DNA of 64,000 nt from Agromyces larvae (lineage in GTDB: Bacteria > Actinomycetota > Actinomycetes > Actinomycetales > Microbacteriaceae): NCBI RefSeq assembly GCF_022811705.1, contig NZ_CP094528.1, forward strand, positions 1,426,001-1,490,000, read 5' to 3'. Below are positions 9,220-18,788 of this stretch, one piece after another. A program made the translations under genes and the position numbers. The notes beneath the pieces were generated by a model. The model was not told the DNA's origin. It worked only from the letters and a program-made list of their open reading frames with translations, and did not search any database. How positions within the stretch are numbered: position 1 is the stretch's first letter; each line of letters begins with the position of its first letter.

Positions 9220-10268
9220 ATGCACCCCGCCAGCTCCGCCTACCCCACCGGCCGCGGCTACCTCGCCGCCTGCACGATGGGCCTGCCGACGACCGCGACC
9301 CACGACGCCGTCGCCCGCGACCTCGACCGGTGGAGCCGCGGCCGTTCGGTGGCCGGCGACTACTCCGCAGCGGTCGAACGCGGCCGAGCGCACGCCGCGC
9401 GACTGCTCGGCACCGGCCCGTCGCGCGTCGCGATCGGATCGCAGGTGTCGGTGTTCGTCGGCTTCGCCGCGGCGTCGCTGCCGACCGGGGCCGAGGTGCT
9501 GTGCGTCGACGGCGACTTCAGCTCGGTCGTCGCACCGTTCCTCGCGCGCGGCGACCTGCGGGTGCGGCATGTGCCGCTCACCGGCCTCGCGGACGCGATC
9601 GGGCCGCGCACCGCGCTCGTCGCCGTCTCCCTCGTGCAGTCGGCCACCGGCGAGCTCGCCGACCTCGCCGGGATCTCGCGCGCCGCCCGCGACTCCGGCG
9701 CCCTGCTCGTCGTCGACACGACGCAGGCCACGGGATGGCTGCCCACCACCGGGCTCGACGCCGACCTCGTCGTCTGCCACGCCTACAAATGGCTGAGCGC
9801 GCCCCGCGGCGCCGCCTTCGCATCGTTCGGCGAGCGCGCCCTCGCCGAATTCACCCCGCAGGCCGCGGGGTGGTACTCGGGCGCCGACCCGTGGGCGAGC
9901 TGCTACGGCCCCGACCTGCACCTCGCCGCCGACGCGCACCGGTTCGACGTCTCCCCCGCCTGGCATGCGTGGGCCGGTGCCGAGGTCGCGCTCGAGTTCG
10001 CCGCATCCCTCGACGCCGAACAGGTCCGACGGCACGATGTCGGGCTCGCGAACGCATTCCGGGCCGGGCTCGGCCTCGAGGCATCCGACAGCGCGATCGT
10101 GACCTGGCCCGACGCCGACTGCGACGACCTGCGGGCGCTCACGCGTCGGGCATCACCGCATCGGGTCGCGCCGGGCGTGCCCGCGTCGCCTTCCACCTGT
10201 GGAACGACGACGAGGATGTCACGCTGGCGCTGCGCGCGGTCGGGCGCGTGGGCGTCATGGCGCCCTGA
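9220..10268 (+). pseudogene. Class V PLP aminotransferase, frameshifted near 10143
   Basis: Fold-type I, class V aminotransferase resembling cysteine-desulfurase/isopenicillin-N-epimerase-like enzymes. The PLP lysine is visible in VVCHAYKWLSAPRG and the cofactor-binding aspartate in LLVVDTTQATGW. The start ATG at 9220 is followed by a good frame up to LRALT at 10143. The expected ending, ASGITASGRAGRARVAFHLW to VGVMAP and a TGA at 10268, is in the next frame, so one G appears to be missing after 10143. Intact length would be about 349 residues. It may be a true mutation or an assembly error; the unshifted frame has no sensible ending. Confidence 0.8.
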
Positions 10269-10291
10269 GCCTGGCGATGGGGGCGCGCGCG

Positions 10292-10382
10292 CTTCGACAG
10301 GCTCAGCGAGCGGCGGGCTCGGCGTGCTTCGACAGGCTCAGCGAGCGACGGGCTCAGCGCGCTTCGACAGGCTCAGCGAGCG
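10292..10382. repeat. Three direct REP-like repeats, 35-bp period
   Basis: CTTCGACAGGCTCAGCGAGC occurs at 10292, 10327 and 10362, exactly 35 bp apart, followed by decayed copies up to about 10410. The core CTTCGACAGGCTCAG is shared with repeats near 20.7 kb and 30.3 kb. It occupies the gap between the converging aminotransferase relic and the FAA hydrolase gene. Confidence 0.85.
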
Positions 10383-10410
10383 GCGGCGCGCTCAGCGAGC
10401 GGCGGCGGGC

Positions 10411-11184
10411 TCAGCGCGCGGCGCGCACCGGGTTCGACAGCGTACCGAGCCCGGCGATCGTGACCTCCACGGTGTCGCCGTCGTGCAGCTGAGCGACGCC
10501 CGCGGGCGTCCCGGTGAGGATGACGTCGCCCGGCAGGAGCGTGAACGCCGCCGAGGCGAACGCGATGATCGCCGGGATCGAGTGCACCAGGTCGGTGAAC
10601 GGCGCCGACTGGCGGGTCTCGCCGTTCACGCCGGCCTCGATCCGCGATGCCGCAGGATCGAACTCGGTCTCGATCACGGGCCCGAGCGGGCAGAACGTGT
10701 CGAAGCCCTTCGCGCGTGCCCACTGGCCGTCGCGGCGCTGCAGATCCCGCGCGGACACGTCGTTCGCCGCCGTATAGCCGAACACCACCCCGAGCGCGTC
10801 GGCCTCGGGCACGTTGCGGGCGACCCGCCCGATCACGACCGCCAGCTCGCCCTCGAAGTCGACATGCTCGCTCTGGGTCGGCAGCACGATCGCGTCGCCG
10901 GGGCCGATCACCGACGTGTTCGGCTTGAAGAACAGCATCGGCTCGTCGGGCACCTCGTTGCCGAGCTCCTCGGCGTGGGCACGGTAGTTGCGCCCGACCG
11001 CGATGATCTTCGACCGCGGGATGACGGGCGCGAGCAGCTTCGCCTCGCCGAGCGGCACGCGCTCGCCGGTCGGGTCGTAGCCCGCGTACATCGGGTCGCC
11101 CTTCAGCACGACGAGCTCGTGCTCCTCCTCGTCGACGATGCCGAACGAGATCGACTCACCGTGGCTGAACCGCGCGACCTTCAT
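10411..11184 (-). CDS. Fumarylacetoacetate hydrolase family protein
   Basis: 257 residues of the FAH fold, which includes fumarylpyruvate hydrolases, acylpyruvases and 2-hydroxyhepta-2,4-diene-1,7-dioate isomerases. Metal-binding signatures are visible: [17 protein letters not shown] (about 60-76), the [13 protein letters not shown] glutamates (about 108-120), [13 protein letters not shown] (about 138-150) and the C-terminal [12 protein letters not shown]. These are consistent with hydrolysis or decarboxylation of small 2-oxo acids in the cytoplasm. The ATG at 11184 was chosen over a longer non-conserved frame. Substrate cannot be deduced; a gene of this family between ilvE and gltX is a familiar actinobacterial arrangement. 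Confidence 0.92.
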   Translation of the reverse strand: MKVARFSHGESISFGIVDEEEHELVVLKGDPMYAGYDPTGERVPLGEAKLLAPVIPRSKIIAVGRNYRAHAEELGNEVPDEPMLFFKPNTSVIGPGDAIVLPTQSEHVDFEGELAVVIGRVARNVPEADALGVVFGYTAANDVSARDLQRRDGQWARAKGFDTFCPLGPVIETEFDPAASRIEAGVNGETRQSAPFTDLVHSIPAIIAFASAAFTLLPGDVILTGTPAGVAQLHDGDTVEVTIAGLGTLSNPVRAAR

Positions 11185-11212
11185 GCGACCACGGTACCGG
11201 GCTTCGGGGGCC

Positions 11213-12595
11213 TCACGCGTCCGGCGCCGGGAGCTTCGCCTCGACACGCGCGAGCAGGCGGGCGCCCGCGGGCAGATGCGTCTCGACGTACGGCATGCCC
11301 TTCGCGAGGACGATCTCGATCAAGTGCGACACCACCTCCGTCGCGCGCCGCTGCGCTGCGCTCTCGCCCCACCGCTGCGTGTATCCGAGAATCCGCGACG
11401 CGATCGCCCTCGCGGAGTCCGAAGCGTCGGACGCCGAAGCGGAGTCGGCGCCTTCCGCAGGGGTGCCGAATCTCTCGAGCTCGGCGACCGCATCCCTGGT
11501 CGCTTTCCACGCATCCTCGTCCCCCACGTCCTCGTCCTCCTCCGCTCCGGATGCCGCGTACGGCAGCGACCCGTTATCGAAGGTGCGGTGCAGGGCGAGA
11601 TGCGTGAGCTCGTGGAGCAGGGTCGATGCGAGTTCGGGCGTCGCTTTCCGCATCTGATCGATGACCGACTCGAGCTGCGCGAGTGATCGCACATGTGAGA
11701 ACAGCGGTGTGCTCGGACCGAGGAATGCGGGAACCTCCACCGCGATCGTCACTTCGGCGTAGTTCGCGATCCCCGCTGCGCGTTCGCCGGAGGCGGCGGA
11801 AAGGGAGGTACCGTTCAGCACCTTGAGGGTGAAGCCCGATTCGACCTCGTGCGCATCCCTCGAACGATGCACGGTCGAGAGGATCCGCCGGATCAACGGC
11901 TCCGCGCGTCCTCGCACCTGGGCGAGCGCCAGAGCGAACAAGGACGTCACCCGGTCGTCCTGCTGCGGCGTCGTCCCATCCGCGCCCCGGAACGGGCCGA
12001 CCAGTTCCTCGCCATCGAGGACCAATTGCCGCAGGCGCGCGCGTTCGGCCTGCTTCCGGTCCTCGAGTTCGGCCGCCAGCTTGAGTTCGCGCTCCCGGTC
12101 GGCTCGCACGTGTTCGGCCTCCCGCTCGCGTTCAGCGCGATCTCTGGCGCGTTTCGCAGTGCGCTCCTCGCGTGCACGGGCTTGCTGGAGGACGTCGATC
12201 CGCTGGTCGATCCACTCCAACATCTTCTTCCGTTCGTCGCCGGACGCCGTCCGCTCGACGTCCGCGCGCAATCGCAGCACGTCGGCGACATCGTCGTAGG
12301 TGTCGAGCATGGCCCGGACACGTCGCCCTTCGCCCGGCGTGGTGAGGTCGAAGTCCACATCCTTGATCCTGACGCGCTGCACCGACGCGAGCACAGCGTC
12401 AGACCCACTCAGGATCCTGCTCACCGCGGCGTTCCCGGCGGCCTGCTGGAGGCTCGTGACCATCGTCCGCAGTGGATCGGGGCCCATCGCCACTGCACCG
12501 GGGCGGCCGGCGACTCGCCGATCGACCCGATCCACTCCGTCCCCATCGGAACGGCACGACGACCCTGCCGTGGTGCGTCGTGGGTCGTGAACCAT
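11213..12595 (-). CDS. Putative zinc metalloprotease with eCIS-cargo-type motif
   Basis: 460 residues. The N-terminal region contains [14 protein letters not shown] (49-62), matching the LQRxAGNxAV signature found at the front of many proteins associated with extracellular contractile injection systems. A long charged Arg/Glu-rich helical segment (about 105-195) looks like a coiled coil. The C-terminal half carries HELTH (328-332), a HExxH zinc-protease motif, in [15 protein letters not shown]. There is no signal peptide. The ATG at 12595 has GGAG nine bases upstream. No contractile-system genes are in the window, so it is an orphan between FAH and ilvE. A role as a delivered toxin is inference. 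Confidence 0.72.
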   Translation of the reverse strand: MVHDPRRTTAGSSCRSDGDGVDRVDRRVAGRPGAVAMGPDPLRTMVTSLQQAAGNAAVSRILSGSDAVLASVQRVRIKDVDFDLTTPGEGRRVRAMLDTYDDVADVLRLRADVERTASGDERKKMLEWIDQRIDVLQQARAREERTAKRARDRAEREREAEHVRADRERELKLAAELEDRKQAERARLRQLVLDGEELVGPFRGADGTTPQQDDRVTSLFALALAQVRGRAEPLIRRILSTVHRSRDAHEVESGFTLKVLNGTSLSAASGERAAGIANYAEVTIAVEVPAFLGPSTPLFSHVRSLAQLESVIDQMRKATPELASTLLHELTHLALHRTFDNGSLPYAASGAEEDEDVGDEDAWKATRDAVAELERFGTPAEGADSASASDASDSARAIASRILGYTQRWGESAAQRRATEVVSHLIEIVLAKGMPYVETHLPAGARLLARVEAKLPAPDA

Positions 12596-12714
12596 GTCGG
12601 AGTACTCCGGGTCGCCTCAGAGCTGGGCATCATGCAGGATCGCTCGTCCCACGGTAGCTGCGCACCAACTGCCCGTGAGGGAATACCTCCGTCTGTTCGG
12701 GCAAGCCGCGTCGC

Positions 12715-13830
12715 TCACGCGTCGAGGCGCAGCATCCACCCGTGGCGGTCCTCGACGCGCCCGTACTGGATGCCGGTGAGCTCGGCACGCAGGCTCAGCG
12801 CGAGCTCCTGCGACTGGGGGCCCGAGTGCACGATCTCGAAGTCCTCGGCGAGCAGGCGCCCGATCGGCACGACGACCGCGGCGGTGCCGCACGCGAACGC
12901 GCCCACGATGTCGCCCGACGCCGCACCTTCGCGCCACTCGGTGAGCGTCACCGGCCGCTGCTCGACCTGGTGTCCGCGGTCGGCGGCCAGCTGCAGGATC
13001 GACGCGAGCGTGATGCCTTCGAGGATCGAGTCGGACTCGGGGGTGACGAGCGTGCCGTCCTTGCGGACGAGCACGACGTTCATGCCGCCGAGCTCTTCGA
13101 GCCGGTCGCCCTCGTTCAGGAAGAGCACCTGCTGGCAGCCCTTCTCGTACGCCTCGGCCTGCGGCAGCAGGCTCGACGCGTAGTTGCCGCCGGCCTTCGC
13201 CGCGCCCGTGCCGCCGTGGCCCGCGCGCGCGTACTGCGTCGACAGCCAGATGTTCACCGGTTCGACCCCGCCCGGGAAGTACGCACCGGCCGGGCTCGCG
13301 ATGAGGTAGTACGCCACCTTCTTCGCGGGCCGCACCCCGAGGAACGCCTCCTTGGCGAACATGAACGGCCGCAGGTACAGGCTCGTCTCGTCGGCCGTCG
13401 GCACCCACGCGCCGTCGACGGCGACGAGCTGGCGCAGCGAGTCGATGAAGTACTCGACCGGCAGCTCGGGCAGCGCCAAGCGGTGCGCCGAGCGCTGCAG
13501 CCGCGCCGCGTTCTCGTACGGGCGGAACGTGTGGATCGACCCGTCGGCGTGCCGGTACGCCTTCAGGCCCTCGAAGATCTCCTGCGCGTAGTGCAGCACC
13601 GCGGCGGCCGGGTCGAGCTCGATCGGGCCGTACGGCGAGACGCGCGGGCGGTGCCAGCCGCCCTTCTCACTCCAGCACAGGTCGACCATATGGTCGGTGA
13701 AGTGGTTGCCGAACCCGGGGTCCGCGAGGACCGCCTCGCGCTCCGCGTCGGAGCGGGCCTCGGAGTTGCGGGTGACGTTCCAGGTGAGGCCGGCTGCGCT
13801 GGGTGCCTGGAGCGGGAGGTTGATGGTCAT
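12715..13830 (-). CDS. ilvE: Branched-chain amino acid aminotransferase
   Basis: Fold-type IV PLP enzyme that carries out the last step of valine, leucine and isoleucine synthesis from the 2-oxo acids with glutamate as donor. The 371 residues are normal for the actinobacterial long form. EIFEGLKAYRHADG and the PLP lysine in GGTGAAKAGGNYASSL are visible. It starts 24 bp after the leuB stop on the same strand, so leuB-ilvE form an operon. The ribosome site is weak (GAAAG), which suggests coupling to leuB. Confidence 0.97.
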   Translation of the reverse strand: MTINLPLQAPSAAGLTWNVTRNSEARSDAEREAVLADPGFGNHFTDHMVDLCWSEKGGWHRPRVSPYGPIELDPAAAVLHYAQEIFEGLKAYRHADGSIHTFRPYENAARLQRSAHRLALPELPVEYFIDSLRQLVAVDGAWVPTADETSLYLRPFMFAKEAFLGVRPAKKVAYYLIASPAGAYFPGGVEPVNIWLSTQYARAGHGGTGAAKAGGNYASSLLPQAEAYEKGCQQVLFLNEGDRLEELGGMNVVLVRKDGTLVTPESDSILEGITLASILQLAADRGHQVEQRPVTLTEWREGAASGDIVGAFACGTAAVVVPIGRLLAEDFEIVHSGPQSQELALSLRAELTGIQYGRVEDRHGWMLRLDA

Positions 13831-13854
13831 GATGTTCGCTTTCGTGGGAACGGT

Positions 13855-14910
13855 TCAATCTTCGGCGAGGCGGGCGACGACGGCGTCGCCGATCTCGGAG
13901 GTCGAGCGACGGGCGTCGCCGCGGTCGGCGAGGTCGGCGGCGACCGCGCGTTCGACGCGGGTCGCGGCATCCGTCTCGCCGAGGTGGCGGAGCAGGAGCG
14001 CGACCGAGACGATCGCGGCGGTCGGGTCGGCCAGACCCTTCCCGGCGATGTCGGGAGCCGAACCGTGCACCGGCTCGAACATGCTGGGATAGCGGCCGTC
14101 GGGGTTGATGTTGCCCGAGGCCGCGAGGCCGATGCCGCCGCTGATCGCGCCGGCGAGGTCGGTCAGGATGTCGCCGAAGAGGTTGTCCGTGACGATGACG
14201 TCGAATCTAGCAGGATCTGCGACCAGGAAGATGGTCGCGGCATCGACGTGCAGGTAGTCGACGGCGACGTCGGGGAACTCGGATGCCACGGCGTCGACCG
14301 TGCGCTTCCACAGCGACCCGGCGAACACCAGCACGTTGGTCTTGTGCACCAGGGTGAGCCGCTTGCGGCGGGCCGCGGCCTGCGCGAACGCGAACCGCAC
14401 GACCCGCTCGACACCGTACGCCGTGTTCACCGACACCTCGTTGGCGACCTCGTGCGGCGTGCCCTGGCGGATCGCGCCGCCGTTGCCGACGTACGGGCCC
14501 TCGGTGCCCTCGCGCACGACCACGAAGTCGACCTCGCCGGGGTTCGCGAGCGGGCTGGTCACCCCCGGGTACAGCACCGTCGGGCGCAGGTTCACGTAGT
14601 GGTCGAGCTCGAACCGCAGCTTCAGCAGCAGCCCGCGTTCGATGTTGGCGCCGGCCAGGCGCGGGTCGCCGGGCACGCCGCCGACGGCGCCGAGCAGGAT
14701 CGCGTCGTGGCGCTTGATCGCGTCGAGATCGGCGTCGGTGAGCACGTCGCCCGTCTCGAGGTAGCGCGCGGCGCCGAGCGAGAACGGGGTCTGCTCGAAC
14801 GAGACATCCGACCCGGCGGTGACCGCCTCGAGCACCTTCGTCGCCTCCGCGACCACCTCGGGGCCGATCCCGTCGCCGGGAATGACTGCGAGCCTGACCG
14901 TCCGTACCAT
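13855..14910 (-). CDS. leuB: 3-Isopropylmalate dehydrogenase
   Basis: NAD-dependent oxidative decarboxylation of 3-isopropylmalate to 2-oxoisocaproate in leucine synthesis. 351 residues begin [18 protein letters not shown]. The substrate/metal motif of the family, [20 protein letters not shown], and the NAD motif [14 protein letters not shown] are complete. The ATG at 14910 follows AGGGAG; upstream frame residues are not conserved. First gene of the leuB-ilvE pair. Confidence 0.97.
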   Translation of the reverse strand: MVRTVRLAVIPGDGIGPEVVAEATKVLEAVTAGSDVSFEQTPFSLGAARYLETGDVLTDADLDAIKRHDAILLGAVGGVPGDPRLAGANIERGLLLKLRFELDHYVNLRPTVLYPGVTSPLANPGEVDFVVVREGTEGPYVGNGGAIRQGTPHEVANEVSVNTAYGVERVVRFAFAQAAARRKRLTLVHKTNVLVFAGSLWKRTVDAVASEFPDVAVDYLHVDAATIFLVADPARFDVIVTDNLFGDILTDLAGAISGGIGLAASGNINPDGRYPSMFEPVHGSAPDIAGKGLADPTAAIVSVALLLRHLGETDAATRVERAVAADLADRGDARRSTSEIGDAVVARLAED

Positions 14911-15072
14911 GGAGCTCCCTTCGCGCGCCAGCCCTCCCAGCGTATCCGCTGACGTGCCGAGCCTGAGCCTCGGTGGGCAACCGTCCGCCGCAGACCGGCG
15001 CGGCACCCGGGGGGCGGGGCCGCGCCGCTCATCCTGTCTGCGCGTCGCCGGCTGCGCCGACGCCGCGGATGC

Positions 15073-16662
15073 CTATTCGGTGATGTCGACCTCGACCATG
15101 ACGTCGGCGGCGATCTCCTCGCGCACCGCGTCCAGCACCTCGGCGGGCACGGGCGAGTCGACGGTGAGGATGCTGAGCGCCTGCCCGCCGGCCTCGCGGC
15201 GCGCGATGGCCATGCCGGCGATGTTGATGCCGGCCTCGCCGAATCGGCTGCCGTACACGGCGACGATGCCGGGCCGGTCGGTGTAGAGCATGACGATGTG
15301 GTGCTCGGCGATCGGCACCTCGATCTCGTACCCGTTGATGCCGACCAGCTTCTCGATCTGCTTCGGGCCGGTCAGCGTGCCCGACACCGACAGCTGCCGG
15401 CCGTCGGCGAGCGCTCCGCGCAGCGTGATGACGTTGCGGTACTCGGGGCTGTCGGCCTCGGTGATGAGCCGCACGGCGATGCCGCGCTGCTCGGCCAGCA
15501 GCGGCGCGTTGACGTACGACACCGTCTCGCTGACGACGTTGGTGAAGACGCCCTTCAGCGCGGCCAGCTTCAGCACGCTGACGTCGTAGTCGACGAGCTC
15601 GCCGCGCACCTCGACGTCGAGGCTGGTGAGCGCACCGGTCGCGAGCCCGCTGAACAGCAGGCCGAGCTTCTCGACGAGCGGGATGCCGGGGCGCACGTAC
15701 GGGTCGATGACGCCGCCGGCGACGTTGACCGCGTCGGGCACGAGCTCGCCCGACAGGGCGAGGCGCACCGACTTCGCGACCGAGACGCCCGCCTTCTCCT
15801 GCGCCTCGTCGGTCGACGCGCCGAGGTGCGGGGTGACGATGACGTTCGGCAGGCCGAGCAGCGGCGACTCGCGCGGCGGCTCGGAGACGAACACGTCGAG
15901 CCCGGCGCCCGCGATGGTGCCCGCGACGAGGGCGTCGTGCAGCGCGTCCTCGTCGATGAGGCCGCCGCGCGCGACGTTCACGATGTACGCCGACGGCTTC
16001 ATCTTCGCGAACTGCTCGGCGCCGATCATGCCGACCGTCTCGGGCGTCTTCGGCATGTGGATGGTGATGAAGTCGCTGCGCTCGAGCAGCTCGTCGAGGC
16101 TCACGGTCTGCACGCCGAGCTGCTGCGCCCGCGCCGAGGTGATGTACGGGTCGTACGCGATGACCTCGACGCCGAAGGCCTGCAGCCGAGCGGTGATGAG
16201 CGCGCCGATGCGGCCGAGGCCGATGATGCCGACGGTCTTCTCGTACAGCTCGGTGCCGGTGTAGGCCGAGCGCTTCCACTCCCCCTGCGCGAGCGCGGCG
16301 TGCGCCGCGGGGATGTGTCGGGCGAGGCTCAGGATGTGCCCGACGGTGAGCTCGGCGGCCGAGATGATGTTCGAGGTCGGCGCGTTCACGACCATGACGC
16401 CGGCGGTGGTCGCCGCCTTGATGTCGACGTTGTCGAGCCCGACGCCCGCTCGCGCGATGACCCGCAGCTTGGGGGCCGCGGCGATCGCCTCGGCATCGAC
16501 CTTCGTCGCCGAACGCACGAGGATCGCGTTCGCGTCGGCGATCGCCGAGAGCAGCGCGGTGCGGTCGGTGCCGTCGACCGAGCGGATGTCGAAGTCGGGC
16601 CCGAGGGCATCGACGGTGGCGGGCGAGAGTTCTTCGGCGATCAGCACGACCGGCTTGGACAC
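15073..16662 (-). CDS. serA: D-3-phosphoglycerate dehydrogenase
   Basis: First committed step of serine synthesis: 3-phosphoglycerate to 3-phosphohydroxypyruvate with NAD. 529 residues in the long actinobacterial form: substrate/NAD domains with EKTVGIIGLGRIGALI (about 140-155) and LGASTDEAQEKAG, an allosteric-substrate-binding domain, then an ACT domain (last ~75 residues, GINIAGMAIARREAGGQ), normally the site of serine feedback inhibition. The GTG at 16662 was chosen because GAAGGA lies seven bases upstream and the family begins SKPVVLIAEEL. Divergent from the TDT transporter gene. Confidence 0.96.
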   Translation of the reverse strand: MSKPVVLIAEELSPATVDALGPDFDIRSVDGTDRTALLSAIADANAILVRSATKVDAEAIAAAPKLRVIARAGVGLDNVDIKAATTAGVMVVNAPTSNIISAAELTVGHILSLARHIPAAHAALAQGEWKRSAYTGTELYEKTVGIIGLGRIGALITARLQAFGVEVIAYDPYITSARAQQLGVQTVSLDELLERSDFITIHMPKTPETVGMIGAEQFAKMKPSAYIVNVARGGLIDEDALHDALVAGTIAGAGLDVFVSEPPRESPLLGLPNVIVTPHLGASTDEAQEKAGVSVAKSVRLALSGELVPDAVNVAGGVIDPYVRPGIPLVEKLGLLFSGLATGALTSLDVEVRGELVDYDVSVLKLAALKGVFTNVVSETVSYVNAPLLAEQRGIAVRLITEADSPEYRNVITLRGALADGRQLSVSGTLTGPKQIEKLVGINGYEIEVPIAEHHIVMLYTDRPGIVAVYGSRFGEAGINIAGMAIARREAGGQALSILTVDSPVPAEVLDAVREEIAADVMVEVDITE

Positions 16663-16822
16663 AGAGCGATCCTTCGGGGACGAATGGCGCGCAGCACGGC
16701 GCACCTGCGGTGGGATGCGCCACACGCCGTCGGGGCGCCTTTCGCCAATCGTACTGGAGTATGACGAACCGTCTCGTTCGGTGACACCGTGCGACCGGCG
16801 ACCCGGACGCTATCTTGATCCC

Positions 16823-18004
16823 ATGCCTCCCGCACTCGCGGTCGCCGAGCCCCGACTCGTGCAGCGCCTCGACCGGGCGGTGCAGGGTCTGACCCCGGGA
16901 TACTTCGCACTCGTGATGGCGACCGGCATCGTCTCGATCGCGATGCGCACCGACGGCCGGCCGGTGCTGTCGCTGGTGCTGCTCGTCATCGCCGCCGTCG
17001 CCTACGTGCTGCTCATCGTGCTGAACGGCATCCGCCTGGCACGCCACCGCGCCGCGATGGCCGCCGACTTCGCCGATCCGGCTCGCGCGTTCGGGTTCTT
17101 CACCTTCGTCGCCGCCACCTGCGTGCTCGGCAGCCGGCTGAGCGCCGAGGGGTGGCACGGCGCGGCGCTCTGGCTGCTCGTCGCCGCGTTCGCGGCCTGG
17201 GTGCTGCTCGGCTACACGGTGCCGTGGACGGCGGTGCTCGGCGGGGCGAAGCGCACGGCGCTGCGCACGGCGAACGGCACCTGGTTCATCTGGTCGGTCG
17301 CGAGCCAGTCGATCGCGGTGCTCGCCGCCACCCTCGAAGCCGAGGTCGACACGGGTCGGAACGCGATGGCGCTGCTCGCGGTGTTCTCCTGGTCGATCGG
17401 CACGTTCCTGTACTGCGCGGTCGGCGTGTTCGTCGGCGTGCGCATGCTCGCCTACCCGTTCACGCCGGCCGATCTCACCCCGCCGTACTGGGTGGCCATG
17501 GGTGCGACCGCGATCACGGTGGTCGCGAGCGCTCGCATCGTCGAGATGGCCGACGCGCCCATGGTGGCGGCGACCAGCGGACTCATCGCCGGCACTGCGG
17601 TGTTCTTCTGGGCGTTCGGCACCTGGCTGATCCCGCCGCTGATCGTCGCGGGGTACTGGCGTCACGTGCGGCACCGCTACCCGCTTCGCTACGAGGCGAC
17701 GCTGTGGAGCATCGTGTTCCCGCTCGGCATGTACGGCGTCGGGGCGCAGTTCCTCGGCGAGGTCGATGCGCTGCCGATCGTGCACGCGGTCGGTTACGTC
17801 GAGAGTTGGATCGCGCTGGCGGCGTGGGCGGTCGCCTTCGTCGCCATGCTCGCGCATCTCTGGCGTCGGGTGCTGGCCCCGGCGCGCCCCGGCGACGGCC
17901 CCGGCGCTCCGCCGGGTCAGGGCACGACGACGCCGCCGACGGCGCCGAGCAGCACCGAGAGCGAGGCGAAGAGCGCGCCCGACACGCCCAGCCCGGCGAG
18001 ATAG
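16823..18004 (+). CDS. TDT-family (TehA/SLAC1-like) transporter
   Basis: A 393-residue membrane protein with ten hydrophobic segments. It starts LTPGYFALVMATGIVSIA, the typical first helix of tellurite-resistance/C4-dicarboxylate (TDT) carriers and SLAC1 anion channels. The soluble C-terminal tail (about 350-393) is rich in Pro, Thr and Ser and is not conserved. Its last 88 bp overlap the converging gene at 17917. Substrate is unknown: anion, dicarboxylate or sulfite are all possible within this family. Confidence 0.88.
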   Translation: MPPALAVAEPRLVQRLDRAVQGLTPGYFALVMATGIVSIAMRTDGRPVLSLVLLVIAAVAYVLLIVLNGIRLARHRAAMAADFADPARAFGFFTFVAATCVLGSRLSAEGWHGAALWLLVAAFAAWVLLGYTVPWTAVLGGAKRTALRTANGTWFIWSVASQSIAVLAATLEAEVDTGRNAMALLAVFSWSIGTFLYCAVGVFVGVRMLAYPFTPADLTPPYWVAMGATAITVVASARIVEMADAPMVAATSGLIAGTAVFFWAFGTWLIPPLIVAGYWRHVRHRYPLRYEATLWSIVFPLGMYGVGAQFLGEVDALPIVHAVGYVESWIALAAWAVAFVAMLAHLWRRVLAPARPGDGPGAPPGQGTTTPPTAPSSTESEAKSAPDTPSPAR

Positions 18005-18300
18005 CAGGCGACCACGATCAGGATGCCCCGCCGCCGCCCCAGCACGAACGCGATCGCGAACAGCGCCGGCGGTGCGATGAGCGCCGCGACCATGATCGCC
18101 CAGCCGCCCGGCGTGAATCCGAGACCGAGGGCGAGCAACTGCAGCAGGCTCTCGAGCACCTCCCACAGGTCGTAGGCGAAGAAGAGCCCGAAGAACGCGG
18201 CGAGCGTCGCCCGCAGCCAGAGCGGCAGCTCGCGTCGGGCGGTCGGCTGCGTCTCGGGAACGAGCTCGGATGCTCCGCCGTCGCCGGTGGTCGCACTCAT
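17917..18300 (-). CDS. Small membrane protein, 127 aa
   Basis: Three hydrophobic segments (about 28-62, 66-88 and 92-126) after a hydrophilic N-terminal 25 residues; no recognised family. The ATG at 18300 overlaps the stop of the preceding gene as ATGA, so the pair is translationally coupled and probably works together. The 3' end overlaps the TDT transporter gene on the other strand by 88 bp. Function unknown. Confidence 0.75.
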   Translation of the reverse strand: MSATTGDGGASELVPETQPTARRELPLWLRATLAAFFGLFFAYDLWEVLESLLQLLALGLGFTPGGWAIMVAALIAPPALFAIAFVLGRRRGILIVVACYLAGLGVSGALFASLSVLLGAVGGVVVP

Positions 18301-18779
18301 GCCGTCACCCCCAGCACGAACGGCAACGGCACGAGCAGCAGCGCGCCGACCGCGAGCCACAGGAGCCGAAGCGGCGCACGTCGCACGAGCGCGAACACGA
18401 GCGCGAACCAGAGCGCGGGCGCGAGCACCGCGAGCCAGAGGCCGAGGCCGTACATGAGGTCGCCGAGCACGCTGGTGCCCGGGGCATCCGTTCGCACCAC
18501 CGTCACGAGCCACCCGACCGTGTACAGCAGGTAGACGCCGCCGAGCACACCGAGCACCACGAGCTCGAGCGATCCGATCGTCGGCCGACCGGTCGGGTCG
18601 GCCGAGGAGGTCGGCCACGCGGACGGGGATTCGTCGCCGATCGCGCCGCCCGCCGCACCTTCGGCGTCGGCCTGCGTCTCGCGGGACGCGGGCCCGCCGA
18701 CGACCTTCCACCCGGGCGCGAGCGTCGGATCGTCGTCGCCCTCCCAGCGGAAGGCCTCCTCGTCGGAGTCGGTCGCCAT
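18297..18779 (-). CDS. Membrane protein with acidic N-terminus, 160 aa
   Basis: An acidic cytoplasmic N-terminal half (about 1-65, containing FRWEGDDDPTLAPGWKVVGG) is followed by three membrane segments (about 70-92, 108-130 and 136-157). The short FRWEGDDDPTL-type motif seems distinctive but I do not recognise its function. Stop overlaps the next gene (ATGA). It begins 9 bp after the cutC stop, so all three may be one transcript. Confidence 0.75.
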   Translation of the reverse strand: MATDSDEEAFRWEGDDDPTLAPGWKVVGGPASRETQADAEGAAGGAIGDESPSAWPTSSADPTGRPTIGSLELVVLGVLGGVYLLYTVGWLVTVVRTDAPGTSVLGDLMYGLGLWLAVLAPALWFALVFALVRRAPLRLLWLAVGALLLVPLPFVLGVTA

Positions 18780-18788
18780 GCGCCCACC

